DNA from: Gordonia lacunae
GTDB lineage: Bacteria > Actinomycetota > Actinomycetes > Mycobacteriales > Mycobacteriaceae
DNA length: 64,000 bases
Direction of reading: 5' to 3'
Assembly (NCBI RefSeq): GCF_002149015.1
Contig: NZ_NGFO01000023.1
Span: 1 to 64,000 of the forward strand
Positions 33,498 through 42,396 of the stretch are shown piece by piece. Positions within the stretch are counted from its first letter, which is position 1; each line of letters opens with the position of its first letter. The position numbers and the translations under genes are program-made. The notes beneath the pieces were generated by a model that was not told the DNA's origin, searched no databases, and was given only the letters and a program-made list of their open reading frames with translations.

Positions 33498-34673
33498 TCA
33501 GAGCACCCCGAGTGCGAAGGCGCCGACGTACGCGCGGATGCTGTCGGTGTTCGGCGGGTGGAAACTGCCGGCGCGCACATCGCGGTAGAGGCGCTCGAGC
33601 TCACCACGACGGTGCAGTGACCCGGCACCGGCGATCTCGAGGGCCAGGTCGGTGACGGTGCGCGCCACCCGGGTGCCGTTCTCCTTGGCGGCGAACAGCC
33701 GCAGCAACGCGCGATCGCCGAGATCGGCTCCATCGGTGAGCGCCGCGGTCAGGGCGTCCAGCTGGCCGGTGACACCTTCGAGTGCCAGTTCGGCCTCGGC
33801 CACGTGATACTGGGTGAACGGCTTGTGCGCGACCGATTCTCCGCCCAGGCTCACCGCCGTCCGCGAGCGCGCTGTCGCGATGGCGACGTCCAGGGCCCGG
33901 CGTGCGACTCCGAGGTAGATGTTCCCGAGCGCGGGCAGGACCCACGGAAAGACTCCCGCGATGTAACCCGTCGGCGGCTGACCGAGATCGACGATCTCCA
34001 CGACACGGTCGGCGGGCAGGAACACGTCGTCGAGGAGGGTGTCGTGACTCGCGGTCGCTCGCACCCCGAGGGTGTCCCAGGTCTCGACCGTGGACACACC
34101 CTCCTGATCGCGAGAGATGAAGCCGTGCACGATCTTCGGGTGGTCCGGGTCTGAGTTGTCGCGCGCGTGCACACCCAGCCACTGCCACGCCGGCGACAAT
34201 GATGTGAAGATCTTGTGCCCGGACAGCCGGTACCCGCCCTCGACCGGGGTTGCGACGGTGGTCGAGTCGTCGATCGAGACGTCGTTGCCCGGCTCACCGT
34301 GGCCGGCCGCCACGACCTTGCCCGCCACGACCTCGTCGGCCAGCCACTTGAGCGAGGTGTCGCCCGCGCGCAACGCGTCGCCGAGCGGCCCCGTCCAGTA
34401 CAGATGCATGTTGATGCCCAGGGCGGTCGCCGGTGCGTGGGCCGCGAGCCGGCGTTGCTCGGCGTTGACCTGATGCAGCGTCAGCCCGAGTCCGCCGTGC
34501 TCGCGGGGGATCGCGGCCCGCAGATAGCCGAGTTCGCGCAGGTCGTCGAGGTCCTCGGCGAAGAACGTGTTGTCGCGATCATGCACGACGGCCCGTTCCC
34601 GGAAGCGTTCGAGCGCATCCTCCGGGATGAGCCACTCGGTGTCGGAATCGGGTAGAGCGGTGGTTTCGGTCAT
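33498..34673 (-). CDS. Acyl-CoA-dehydrogenase-fold flavoprotein, DszC/SfnB-like
   Basis: 391-residue protein of the acyl-CoA dehydrogenase superfamily. N-terminal helical domain with LRAAIPREHGGLGLTL, middle beta domain with YRLSGHKIFTSLSPAWQWLGVHA and LGVRATASHDTLLDDVF, C-terminal four-helix part ending YRDVRAGSFHPPN. The ending and the serine-rich loop fit the DszC/SfnB group, which are FMNH2-dependent N- or S-oxygenases rather than dehydrogenases; this is an inference from pattern. It is the first gene of the five-gene operon with SDR, two LLM proteins and the hydrolase, divergent from a LysR gene. Confidence 0.83.
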   Translation of the reverse strand: MTETTALPDSDTEWLIPEDALERFRERAVVHDRDNTFFAEDLDDLRELGYLRAAIPREHGGLGLTLHQVNAEQRRLAAHAPATALGINMHLYWTGPLGDALRAGDTSLKWLADEVVAGKVVAAGHGEPGNDVSIDDSTTVATPVEGGYRLSGHKIFTSLSPAWQWLGVHARDNSDPDHPKIVHGFISRDQEGVSTVETWDTLGVRATASHDTLLDDVFLPADRVVEIVDLGQPPTGYIAGVFPWVLPALGNIYLGVARRALDVAIATARSRTAVSLGGESVAHKPFTQYHVAEAELALEGVTGQLDALTAALTDGADLGDRALLRLFAAKENGTRVARTVTDLALEIAGAGSLHRRGELERLYRDVRAGSFHPPNTDSIRAYVGAFALGVL

Positions 34674-34695
34674 CGAGAATCCTTTCCTGGTGCAC

Positions 34696-34714
34696 CGTGC
34701 GCGGAACGCGCACG
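34696..34714. promoter_or_regulatory. Dyad between the LysR gene and the oxygenase operon
   Basis: cgtgcgc-ggaac-gcgcacg is a perfect 7-bp inverted repeat filling half of the 41-bp divergent intergenic region and ending directly before the LysR ATG. The position suits a LysR-type autoregulatory and activation site controlling both directions. Confidence 0.45.
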
Positions 34715-35665
34715 ATGTGCGTGGTGAGAACCGAGCAGTTGCGGGCGTTGACGGTGATCGCCGAGACCTCGTCGCTGCGGGCGGCCGCTGCGCGACTCGG
34801 CATCAGTCAGTCGTCTCTCAGTACGTCGATCCAGCGACTGGAGGCCGAGCTCGGGGTGACCTTGCTGGGCCGCACGCGGACCGGGACGACGCTCACCGAG
34901 GCCGGCCGCGCGGCGCTGGCCCCCATCCGCGACGTGTGCCGGGCCGAGGACGACCTTCGCCGGGTTCTTTCCGAATACGGCGACGGCCGGCCCGAGCTCG
35001 TGCGGGTGGCCGCGGTGACGTCGGCGGTCAACACCGTGCTGCCGGTCGCGCTGCACGATGTCCTCGACGACGCGCGGCTCGAGGTGCAGGTGCGGATCGG
35101 TGGTTCCGACGACGTGATCGGTCAGGTCCTGGACGACAGCGCAGACCTCGGTCTGATCGTGTGTGAACCCGGTGTGCGCCCGCCGACCTCGGGTGTCCGC
35201 AGCGAGACACTCCTCTCGGCGCGGGTCGGCGTGGCCATGCCGGTGGGTCACCGGCTCGCCCGGGCCGACTCCGTCACGCTCGGTGACCTGCACGGCGAAC
35301 GGATGATCGACTTCCGCGCGGGCTACCTCATGCATCAGGTGGGTCGGCGCATGGCTGCCCAGACCACTGCGCGTGCCGTCTCCCATGTCGAGTCGACGCC
35401 GGAAGCCGTGCGTCTGGTGTCCGCGGGGGTCGGCATGTGCTTCGTTCCCCGATTCAGCGTGGCCGCCGGGGACCGGGTGGAGTGGCGTGAGCTGACCGAT
35501 TCGGCCGAGCGGATCGACCTGGTACTGGTCAGTCCGGCGCGGATCCGTGCATCGATCGGACTGGGCCGGCTCACGGATCGGATTCGCTGGCACAGCAGGC
35601 GGCTTCACGGTGTCCGCCCGGAGACCGGTGGTTCGGCGAAGACCGCGGTCCGGGACACGGTGTAG
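34715..35665 (+). CDS. LysR-family transcriptional regulator
   Basis: 316-residue LysR regulator. The N-terminal winged helix (about residues 5-65) has LRAAAARLGISQSSLSTSIQ then RLEAELG; the effector-binding domain follows (about 90-300). It is divergent by 41 bp from the five-gene oxygenase operon and is its likely activator. The ATG at 34715 is used; the GTG at 34724 is a possible alternative because the first start has no clear Shine-Dalgarno site. The 3' end overlaps the convergent aldehyde dehydrogenase gene by 61 bp. Confidence 0.88.
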   Translation: MCVVRTEQLRALTVIAETSSLRAAAARLGISQSSLSTSIQRLEAELGVTLLGRTRTGTTLTEAGRAALAPIRDVCRAEDDLRRVLSEYGDGRPELVRVAAVTSAVNTVLPVALHDVLDDARLEVQVRIGGSDDVIGQVLDDSADLGLIVCEPGVRPPTSGVRSETLLSARVGVAMPVGHRLARADSVTLGDLHGERMIDFRAGYLMHQVGRRMAAQTTARAVSHVESTPEAVRLVSAGVGMCFVPRFSVAAGDRVEWRELTDSAERIDLVLVSPARIRASIGLGRLTDRIRWHSRRLHGVRPETGGSAKTAVRDTV

Positions 35666-37008
35666 TCCTCGATGGTGGCGCGGACTCCCTCCCGGCCGCG
35701 ACCGGATTCCTTGATCCCGCCGAAGGCGGTGACGTCCGATCGGTAGGTGGGCACGTCGCCGATGACGACCTGACCTGTTCGCAGCACCGACACCGCATGC
35801 GACGCAGTGCGGAGATCGTGGGTGAACACACCGGAACTCAAGCCGAACCGGGAATCGTTGACGCGCGCATAAGCCTCGTCGAGGTCGGTGTAGGTCAGGA
35901 CCGAGACCACCGGCCCGAACACCTCGTCGGTGATCACCCGGGCCGACGGCGGTGGGTCGAGCAGCACTGTCGGTGGCAGCCATCGACCCTCACCGGGTCC
36001 TCCGGTCGCGAGCCGCGCGCCGGCGTCGAGGGCCTCCCCCACCCAGCCACGAATCCGGTCCGCGGATGCGTCGTCGATCACCGGTCCGACGTCGGCGTGC
36101 TGATCTTGCTTTTCGGCGGCGGTGACCAGCAGCGGCACGAAGGTTTCGGCCGCCGACTCCGGGACATAGACGCGCTGGACCGACGTGCAGGCCTGACCGG
36201 CGTTGTAGAACCCGAAGAGTGCAATTCGTTCAGCGGCGTGACGCAGATCCTCGATCGAGGTGGCATCCGGCGCGATCACCGCGGCGGCATTGCCGCCGAG
36301 TTCGACGATGACCTTCTTCCGCGGAATAGCATCGACGATGCGCCAACCGACCGCATCAGACCCGGTGAAACTGACGGTCGGCAACGCGGGGTGGGTGATG
36401 AGCTGCCAGGTCCGACGATGGTCGGTGTCGGGTTCGACAACGGTGACGATCCCCGAGGGGATCCCCGCCGCGTCGACCGCCCGTGTCAGCGCCGCCGCGG
36501 TCCGTGGGGTCCGGGGGCTGGGCACCACGATCACCGATGCTCCGGCGGCGACCGCGGGCGCAACCTTGTGGACGGTGAGGTGGAGCGGAAAGTTGAACGG
36601 AGACAACGCCAGAACCGGTCCACGCGGCTCGCGGACGGTGATTGCCAGTCGCCCCGACCCGGTAGGTTGTGCGTCGAGTCGTTGAGCCTGCGGGTGCAGA
36701 TCGAGTGTCTCGACCGCGGCGAGTCGGACGATCTGGGTGGCCCGCTCCACCTCCGTCCGTGCCCACTTGTCGGGCTTTCCGGTGTCCGCGTGGATCGCCG
36801 CCGCGATCGTCTCAGAACCCGCCTCGAACTCGACGGCGAGGGCATTGAGCCACGAATGGCGTTGCCAGGAATCAGCTTCGGCGAGCACGGCGAGGGCATT
36901 GAGCCACGAATGGCGTTGCCAGGAATCAGCTTCGGCGAGCACGGCGAGACCGTGGGCGGCGCCGTCGACGATGTCATCGACGGCGCGCGCCGCAGTGGTC
37001 AGGGTCAT
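35605..37008 (-). CDS. NAD(P)-dependent aldehyde dehydrogenase with an internal tandem duplication
   Basis: 467-residue aldehyde dehydrogenase. Active-site Glu lies in VIVELGGNAAAVI and the catalytic Cys in NAGQACTSVQRVYV; SPFNFPLHLTVHKVAPA and VFGPVVSVLTY are family motifs. Near the N-terminus an 18-residue segment beginning AVLAEADSWQRHSW is present twice in a row, encoded by a perfect 54-bp tandem duplication, which lengthens the first helix region. The ATG overlaps the stop of the AhpD-like gene by 4 bp. It could oxidise an aldehyde produced by the neighbouring LysR-controlled operon. Confidence 0.9.
   Translation of the reverse strand: MTLTTAARAVDDIVDGAAHGLAVLAEADSWQRHSWLNALAVLAEADSWQRHSWLNALAVEFEAGSETIAAAIHADTGKPDKWARTEVERATQIVRLAAVETLDLHPQAQRLDAQPTGSGRLAITVREPRGPVLALSPFNFPLHLTVHKVAPAVAAGASVIVVPSPRTPRTAAALTRAVDAAGIPSGIVTVVEPDTDHRRTWQLITHPALPTVSFTGSDAVGWRIVDAIPRKKVIVELGGNAAAVIAPDATSIEDLRHAAERIALFGFYNAGQACTSVQRVYVPESAAETFVPLLVTAAEKQDQHADVGPVIDDASADRIRGWVGEALDAGARLATGGPGEGRWLPPTVLLDPPPSARVITDEVFGPVVSVLTYTDLDEAYARVNDSRFGLSSGVFTHDLRTASHAVSVLRTGQVVIGDVPTYRSDVTAFGGIKESGRGREGVRATIEDYTVSRTAVFAEPPVSGRTP
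36841..36948. repeat. Perfect 54-bp direct tandem duplication in the aldehyde dehydrogenase gene
   Basis: Two identical 54-bp units, 36841-36894 and 36895-36948, each starting ggcattgagccacgaatggc. There are no differences between the copies, so the event is recent or an assembly/strain variant. The length keeps the reading frame and duplicates 18 residues. Confidence 0.95.
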
Positions 37009-37604
37009 CGAGTGGCGCCGGCGTCGAAGACCTCCGGGTCGGGCAACAGGCCCAATGCCAGCGAGATTCTGTTCGTGCCGTTGATGATTGCGACGATCTG
37101 TACGGCTTCGTAGATGTCGACGTCCGACAGGCCCAGGTCACGGAGCCTCTCAATGGCAGCATCCGACACCTCCCCGGGCTCGTCGGTGAGTGCGAGGGCG
37201 AGCTCGACCAGGGCATGCTCGCGCTCCGCCAGCTCGGGTACCTCCCGGTGGTCGAGGGAGATCCGGTGGGCGAGCCAGGGATCGTGCAGGAACTCCCCTA
37301 GTTCATGAACGTGCAGCGCATGGCAGTACGAGCATCCGTTGCGGACCGAGACGACGGTGGCGAGGATCTCGCGCTCACGCCGGGTGATGGAGGTGGCCAC
37401 GTCGGGCGAGCCCTGCAGGAGCGGGAAGAGGTATGCATTGAGTCGGTCGAAATGTCCCTCGTCGATGGCGAAGGCGCGTAGCCAGTTCGGGACGAATCCG
37501 GACTGCTCCTCGGTCGCGGCGAAGAACTTCTTGGTCTTGTCGGACAGGTCGTCCTCGGCTGGGATTGCCAGACGGGCGATCTGAGGTTGGGCGGCAGTGG
37601 TCAT
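37005..37604 (-). CDS. AhpD-like / carboxymuconolactone decarboxylase-family protein 1
   Basis: 199-residue member of the peroxidase-related AhpD/CMD fold family. The redox CxxC is in VRNGCSYCHALHVHELGEF, preceded by FVPNWLRAFA, a typical pattern of the longer 'uncharacterised peroxidase-related enzyme' group. Relatives may reduce hydroperoxides or act as decarboxylases. The ATG at 37604 is used. It is coupled to the aldehyde dehydrogenase by a 4-bp overlap and lies 34 bp after a paralogue, the three forming one operon. Confidence 0.83.
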   Translation of the reverse strand: MTTAAQPQIARLAIPAEDDLSDKTKKFFAATEEQSGFVPNWLRAFAIDEGHFDRLNAYLFPLLQGSPDVATSITRREREILATVVSVRNGCSYCHALHVHELGEFLHDPWLAHRISLDHREVPELAEREHALVELALALTDEPGEVSDAAIERLRDLGLSDVDIYEAVQIVAIINGTNRISLALGLLPDPEVFDAGATR

Positions 37605-37638
37605 GGGGAGTCCTTGGTCGGTCGGGGCCTCGGTGCCG

Positions 37639-38226
37639 TCAGTTGAAGAACTGATCGTCCGGGGTCACCTGCAGGAAGATGCTGAACCGGTTCGCGGCTG
37701 CGAATGCGGAGACCACGTGGACTGCCTCGTAGATCTGCTTGTCGTCGAGTCCCAGGTCGCGCAGTGACTCGATGTCGGTGTCGTCGACCTCGCCGGGATG
37801 CAGCGCCAGCTTGGCGGCGAAGCGCGCGAGGACGCGGTGTCGCTCGCCGAGTTCACGGACCTCGCGGAAGTCGATCGCGACGCGAGTGCCGAGCTTGCGA
37901 TCGCCGAGAGCCTCGCCCAGACTGCCCGCGTGGTTCAAACGACAGTAGGAACAACCGTTCTCGGCCGAGGTGACGGTCGCCAAGATCTCGCGATCGACGT
38001 ACGGGAGCAGTCCGGAGTTCGGGTCGAGCAGCGCCAGTAGGTAGTCGTTGAATCGTGCGGCGTGCGCACCACCGAGCGCGAAGGCGCGAGCCCAGTTCGG
38101 GATGTATCCGAGCTGCCGCTCCAGGGAGCTGATCTGTTCCTTCAAACGCTCCGGCAGCTCATCGAACTCGGGAACGGAGAGGCGCGAGATTGACGTTGTG
38201 GCAGGAGTTTCCAAGATATCGGTCAC
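37639..38226 (-). CDS. AhpD-like / carboxymuconolactone decarboxylase-family protein 2
   Basis: 195-residue paralogue of the next gene, with GYIPNWARAFA and the CxxC motif AENGCSYCRLNHAGSLGEA. Identity is clear along the whole length. The GTG at 38226 is chosen because a good ribosome-binding sequence (GAGGA) stands 7-8 bp before it and the 20 residues upstream are not family-like. It is the first gene of the AhpD-AhpD-aldehyde dehydrogenase operon. The presence of two different copies suggests a heteromeric enzyme or two substrates. Confidence 0.82.
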   Translation of the reverse strand: MTDILETPATTSISRLSVPEFDELPERLKEQISSLERQLGYIPNWARAFALGGAHAARFNDYLLALLDPNSGLLPYVDREILATVTSAENGCSYCRLNHAGSLGEALGDRKLGTRVAIDFREVRELGERHRVLARFAAKLALHPGEVDDTDIESLRDLGLDDKQIYEAVHVVSAFAAANRFSIFLQVTPDDQFFN

Positions 38227-38445
38227 GGCGGTCCTCGTCTGATCGGGCCCCGTTGGCGTGGGGCGACGAGAGTTCACGCTAGGCACCGATCAGAGGTTGG
38301 CCCAGATTAAGAACTCGACGAGATCGAAGTTGCCGACGCGACGTAATCGATGGGTGGGTGCGGGTGATCGCTTCCTACGATCACTCACACCGTGTGCGAC
38401 GGGCAGGCCGGACGGCGCACTCGTGTCGACCCGCCTCCTGCGAAG

Positions 38446-39090
38446 TCAGGTCGTACGCCGTCGCGCCCGGAACACCACGTCGTGCGTGTGGTGACCGCCG
38501 CCGGCCACTCGTCCACGCTCTCGGGTCTCATCGGTGACCGTGTCCCAACCGTCGCCGAGCAGATCGGCGAAGTCGCCGGGCTGCACGTAGGCGTCGGGGT
38601 CGAAGCCGTGCGCCCGCACGCCTTCGGGGGCGTGCGCGACCACCAGGAGCGACCCGCCGGGCCCGACGGCCTCGACCAGTCGGCGTGCGGCGTCGATGTT
38701 CTCTTTCGGGATCGGGAAGTAGTGCGCCGTCACGAGATCGACGTCGGCCGCAGGAACGTCATCGGCGATCACGTCGGCACGCAACCAGGTGATCGACGGT
38801 CGTGGGTCGATCTCGCGGGCCCGGTCGACCGCGACCTGTGAGATGTCCAGGGCCGTGACCTGCCATCCGCGGTCGGCCAGCCACCGGGCGTCGGCGCCCT
38901 CGCCCGATCCGATGTCGAGTGCGGTGCCCGGATCGAGGTCGGACACCTCGGCGACGAGCGCGGGGTTGACGTCGGATGTCCAGAGCCGATCCGCGCCGCG
39001 GTAGCGCGCATCCCACCCCTCGGCGGTCCCCGGGTCGTGGGGCTTCGCGGGCTCGGTCACGGTGTCGGGGCTGCTGTTGTCGGAGGCCAT
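38446..39090 (-). CDS. Class I SAM-dependent methyltransferase
   Basis: 214-residue methyltransferase of the type related to thiopurine/tellurite methyltransferases. Tryptophans near the start (GWDARYRGADRLWTSDVNP), motif I ALDIGSGEGADARWLA, post-I VTALDISQVAVDRA, and LVTAHYFPIP. Relatives methylate small molecules such as selenium or tellurium oxyanions, or thiols; the substrate here is unknown. The ATG at 39090 is used. It is divergent from the F420-type oxidoreductase at 39244. Confidence 0.83.
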   Translation of the reverse strand: MASDNSSPDTVTEPAKPHDPGTAEGWDARYRGADRLWTSDVNPALVAEVSDLDPGTALDIGSGEGADARWLADRGWQVTALDISQVAVDRAREIDPRPSITWLRADVIADDVPAADVDLVTAHYFPIPKENIDAARRLVEAVGPGGSLLVVAHAPEGVRAHGFDPDAYVQPGDFADLLGDGWDTVTDETRERGRVAGGGHHTHDVVFRARRRTT

Positions 39091-39243
39091 GCATTCGACT
39101 GTGGCATGCGACCTCGCAAGTGACCAGAACGGTTGCCGATGCGGCAAGAATCGACTCGGTGGCTGGGCAGGCCGGGTCACGCCGGACGCCCGCGCCCATC
39201 ACGTCCGTCGACGATTCCGCCGACAGCAGGCAGACTGGTCGAC

Positions 39244-40035
39244 ATGGCCTTCCCCATTCGTATCGGTGTCCAGATCCAGCCCCAGCACGCGCCCGAGTAC
39301 TCGTTGATCCGCGACGCGGTTCGACGCGCCGAGGACACGGGCGTCGACGTCGCGTTCAACTGGGATCACTTCTATCCGCTGTACGGCGCACCCGAAGGCG
39401 AGCATTTCGAGTGCTGGACGATGCTCGGCGCCTGGGCCGAACAGACCTCGCGCGTGGAGATCGGCGCACTCGTGACCTGCAACTCCTACCGCAATCCGGA
39501 GTTGCTCGCGGACATGGCCCGCACCGTCGACCACATCAGCAACGGCCGCCTCATCCTGGGCGTCGGGGCCGGTTGGTTCGAGAAGGATTACGACGAGTAC
39601 GGCTACGAATTCGGCACCGTCGGTTCGCGGCTCAACGATTTCGGTGCCGCCCTCCCGCGGATCAAGTCGCGTCTGGCCAAGCTCAATCCGGCTCCCACCC
39701 GCGACATCCCGATCCTCATCGGCGGCAGCGGCGAGAAGAAGACGCTGCGCTACATCGCCGAGCACGGCGACGTCTGGCACGGCTTCAACGATGTCGAGCA
39801 GTACCGGCACAAGTCCAAGGTGCTGGCCGAGCACTGCGCCGCCGTGGGTCGCGACCCAGAGACCATCGAGCGCTCGTCGGGTGTGCAGTTCGACGGGGAC
39901 GTCGACGCACTGCTGCGCGACGCGGACGCGTTGGCCGACGAGGGCGTGACGCTGCTGACCGTCGGCGTCACGGGTCCCGAGTACGACCTCACCGCCCTCG
40001 AGGCGCTGTGCCGGTGGCGCGACGCGCGGAACTGA
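39244..40035 (+). CDS. LLM-class F420-dependent oxidoreductase
   Basis: 263-residue luciferase-like protein of the short F420-dependent group. FPIRIGVQIQPQ, VAFNWDHFYPLYG, the central NGRLILGVGAGWFEKDYDEYG and PILIGGSGEKKTLR are diagnostic. Actinomycetes of this order make F420, consistent with that cofactor. The substrate cannot be predicted. The ATG at 39244 is preferred; the frame is open to 39133 without a family-like sequence. It appears monocistronic. Confidence 0.87.
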   Translation: MAFPIRIGVQIQPQHAPEYSLIRDAVRRAEDTGVDVAFNWDHFYPLYGAPEGEHFECWTMLGAWAEQTSRVEIGALVTCNSYRNPELLADMARTVDHISNGRLILGVGAGWFEKDYDEYGYEFGTVGSRLNDFGAALPRIKSRLAKLNPAPTRDIPILIGGSGEKKTLRYIAEHGDVWHGFNDVEQYRHKSKVLAEHCAAVGRDPETIERSSGVQFDGDVDALLRDADALADEGVTLLTVGVTGPEYDLTALEALCRWRDARN

Positions 40036-40144
40036 CCGCGGGGCGGGCGGGCCACGACGGGTCCCGCCCTACACCCCGCCGGATGCCGACACTCGACCGA
40101 ATGCCTCGACGACACCGCACACCCGCACGGCTAGGTTTGTGATC

Positions 40145-42175
40145 ATGCATCGAGTGCCGGCACTTCGGGAACTGCTGACACGTGTGGCCTCGGCGGCCGC
40201 GCTGGTGGGATTGCTGGGCTTGGTCGTGGCCCTGGCGTCACCCGGCACGGCGTCGGCCGAACCGCCGACCCGGCTGCCCACCTACGTCGTCGATTCCGCC
40301 GACGCGATCACACCGGAACAGCGCACCGAGCTCGAGGCCGCGATCGACTCGCTCTACAACGACCACGCGGTCCAGATGTGGATCGTGTACGTCCGCGACT
40401 TCGACGGCCTCACCAGCGAGCAGTGGGCGGATCAGACCGCCGCCGCGAGTGAGCTGGGTGATCACGACGCCTTGCTCGCCGTAGCGACCGAGGACCGGGC
40501 GTACCGGTTGTTCGCCCCCGACAGCGTCGGCGGCCTCGATCAGTCGACGCTCGAAGAGGTGGCCAACGACGACGTCGTCCCGCAGCTGCGCGACGGCAAC
40601 TGGGCGGGTGCCGGGCTGGCCGCGGTCAACGGTCTGTCCGAGGCGCTCGATCCGAGCCACACCGGCGTGATCGCGGCCGGTGTCGTCGGCGGAGTGGTCG
40701 TCCTCGGCGGCGGTGGCGCGTACCTCTATTCACGACGACGGCGGCAACGCCGGATCTCCGACGGTGTCGAGACCCTGCGCGAGCAGGAACTGACCGTCGA
40801 CCAGCTGGCCGCCCAGCCCGTCGAGGTGCTCGACCCGTGGTCACGCGAGGTGCTCACCGACCTCGACAATGCGATCCGGACCAGCAAGGAGGAACTCCAG
40901 CTGGCGGTCGGCGAGTTCGGAGAGGTCGAGACCGCACCGTTCTCCGACACCGTTCGGCGGGCGGAACAGGCCTTGGCCCGGGCGTTCGCGTTGCGTCAAC
41001 GGCTCGACGACAACGTCCCCGAGACCGACGACGAGCGCCGCTCGATCCTGGTGCAGATCATCACCACGAGCACCGAGATCGACAGCGTGCTCGACGATCA
41101 GGTCGAGAACTTCGACGCGATGCGCAACCTCCTGATCAACGCCGACGCCCGATTCGACTCGATCACCCAGCAGTTGATCGGTCTGCGTGCCCGGCTGGAG
41201 ACCGCGTCGCAGCAGCTCACCGATCTCATCCGCAAACACGGTGAGAACACGCTGACCTCCATTCTCGACAACGTCGACCTCGCCCGTTCCCAGATCGACT
41301 TCGCGGAGGCGACCGCGGACCAGGGCCGTGCCGCGATCACCGCTCCGGTGGGCCAGCAGGGGCCTGCGGTCGCCGCCATCCGGTCGGCGGAGGGTTCGAT
41401 CGAGCAGGCAACCGTGCTCCTCGACGCCATCGATCACGCGGATGCCAACATCGCCGCCGCCCGCTCCCGGATGCCTGCGCTCATCGCCGAGGTCGAGGAC
41501 GAGCTCGCCGAGGCGAACGCCCTGGCCGAGAAAGGTGAGACTTCCCTGGTGACTGCGATCGAGACCGCGAGCGCCGCGGTCGCCGGTGCACACAGCAACT
41601 TCGACGCCGATCCCCTGGGCACCTTCACCGCGCTGGTCGACGCCGATGCCGACCTCGACGACGCACTCGCCGCCGCACGTGACGCCGCAGCCGAGCGCAT
41701 GCGGCGCGCACAGGTCCTCACGGCCGCACTCGAGTCGGCCGGTGCCAAGGTGACCGCGGCCGCCGACTTCATCGGCACCCGCCGCGGCGCCGTCCAGTCC
41801 ACCGCCCGCACCCGGCTCGCCGAGGCGCAACGCCTTCTCGGGTCCGCGACGGACGTCGCCGCCACCGATCCACCCGCGGCGACGGAGACGGCCCGTCGTG
41901 CCGGTTCCCTCGCCGATCAGGCCTTGATGGCCGCCCAGGGCGACGTGGTCAGCTGGCAGCAGTCGCAGCAGCGGCATCCGACCGGCGGGTCCACCGCCGG
42001 TGCGGTCCTCGGCGGCATCCTCGTCGACAGTTTCCTGCGCGGCACCATCGGCGGTCGCGGAGGTGGCTTCGGCGGGGGCTTCGGCGGCGGCGGATTCGGC
42101 AGCGGCGGGCGCAGTCCCGGGTCGTTCGGCGGCTCCGGGTCGTCGGGCCGGATCGGCACCGGCGGTCGCTTCTGA
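40145..42175 (+). CDS. TPM-domain (DUF477) membrane protein, Rv2345-like
   Basis: 676-residue protein. A signal peptide (to about residue 37, GTASAEPP) leads into an extracytoplasmic TPM/DUF477 domain (about 40-170: VDSADAITPEQRTELEAAID). A transmembrane helix follows (about 180-198, GVIAAGVVGGVVVLGGG) and then RRRRQRR. A long cytoplasmic alpha-helical, probably coiled-coil region spans about 210-600, and the end is a Gly-rich tail with repeated GGGFGGG. This matches Mycobacterium Rv2345, whose role is not established. The ATG at 40145 is used; a GTG 6 bp upstream is also possible. Confidence 0.87.
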   Translation: MHRVPALRELLTRVASAAALVGLLGLVVALASPGTASAEPPTRLPTYVVDSADAITPEQRTELEAAIDSLYNDHAVQMWIVYVRDFDGLTSEQWADQTAAASELGDHDALLAVATEDRAYRLFAPDSVGGLDQSTLEEVANDDVVPQLRDGNWAGAGLAAVNGLSEALDPSHTGVIAAGVVGGVVVLGGGGAYLYSRRRRQRRISDGVETLREQELTVDQLAAQPVEVLDPWSREVLTDLDNAIRTSKEELQLAVGEFGEVETAPFSDTVRRAEQALARAFALRQRLDDNVPETDDERRSILVQIITTSTEIDSVLDDQVENFDAMRNLLINADARFDSITQQLIGLRARLETASQQLTDLIRKHGENTLTSILDNVDLARSQIDFAEATADQGRAAITAPVGQQGPAVAAIRSAEGSIEQATVLLDAIDHADANIAAARSRMPALIAEVEDELAEANALAEKGETSLVTAIETASAAVAGAHSNFDADPLGTFTALVDADADLDDALAAARDAAAERMRRAQVLTAALESAGAKVTAAADFIGTRRGAVQSTARTRLAEAQRLLGSATDVAATDPPAATETARRAGSLADQALMAAQGDVVSWQQSQQRHPTGGSTAGAVLGGILVDSFLRGTIGGRGGGFGGGFGGGGFGSGGRSPGSFGGSGSSGRIGTGGRF

Positions 42176-42180
42176 GTCCT

Positions 42181-42258
42181 GGCGCCGGGATCGCAGCGAG
42201 CGGGCCAGATCGGAGCGCCGGCGCCGGGAGCGCAGCGAGCGGGCCGAATCAGGGCGCC
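42181..42258. repeat. Two copies of the 36-bp-family repeat in intergenic DNA
   Basis: Directly after the TPM gene stop, two copies carry gcgccgggatcgcagcgagc and gcgccgggagcgcagcgagc, each followed by gggcc. They are the reverse-strand form of the unit that is repeated in frame in trpB2 and dinB, here outside genes. They occupy part of the 221-bp gap before phoX. The rest of that gap shows only a short dyad near 42263-42275 (ttccacgtggaa). Confidence 0.82.
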
Positions 42259-42396
42259 GCGATGTTCCACGTGGAACCAACAGGGGTGTTGGGTTGCCGT
42301 TCACACACGGGTAGCCATCGGTTCGTTTCACCCTCCTAACGTGCTCCTCGTCGTGCGCCGGCCCCGTGGCGCGACCATGCTTTCAGAGGAGCCCGT

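Noticed and set aside
40841-42331. Minus-strand frame of about 496 residues opposite the TPM-domain gene
   Set aside because: No start context or motifs; composition mirrors the coiled-coil gene on the other strand.
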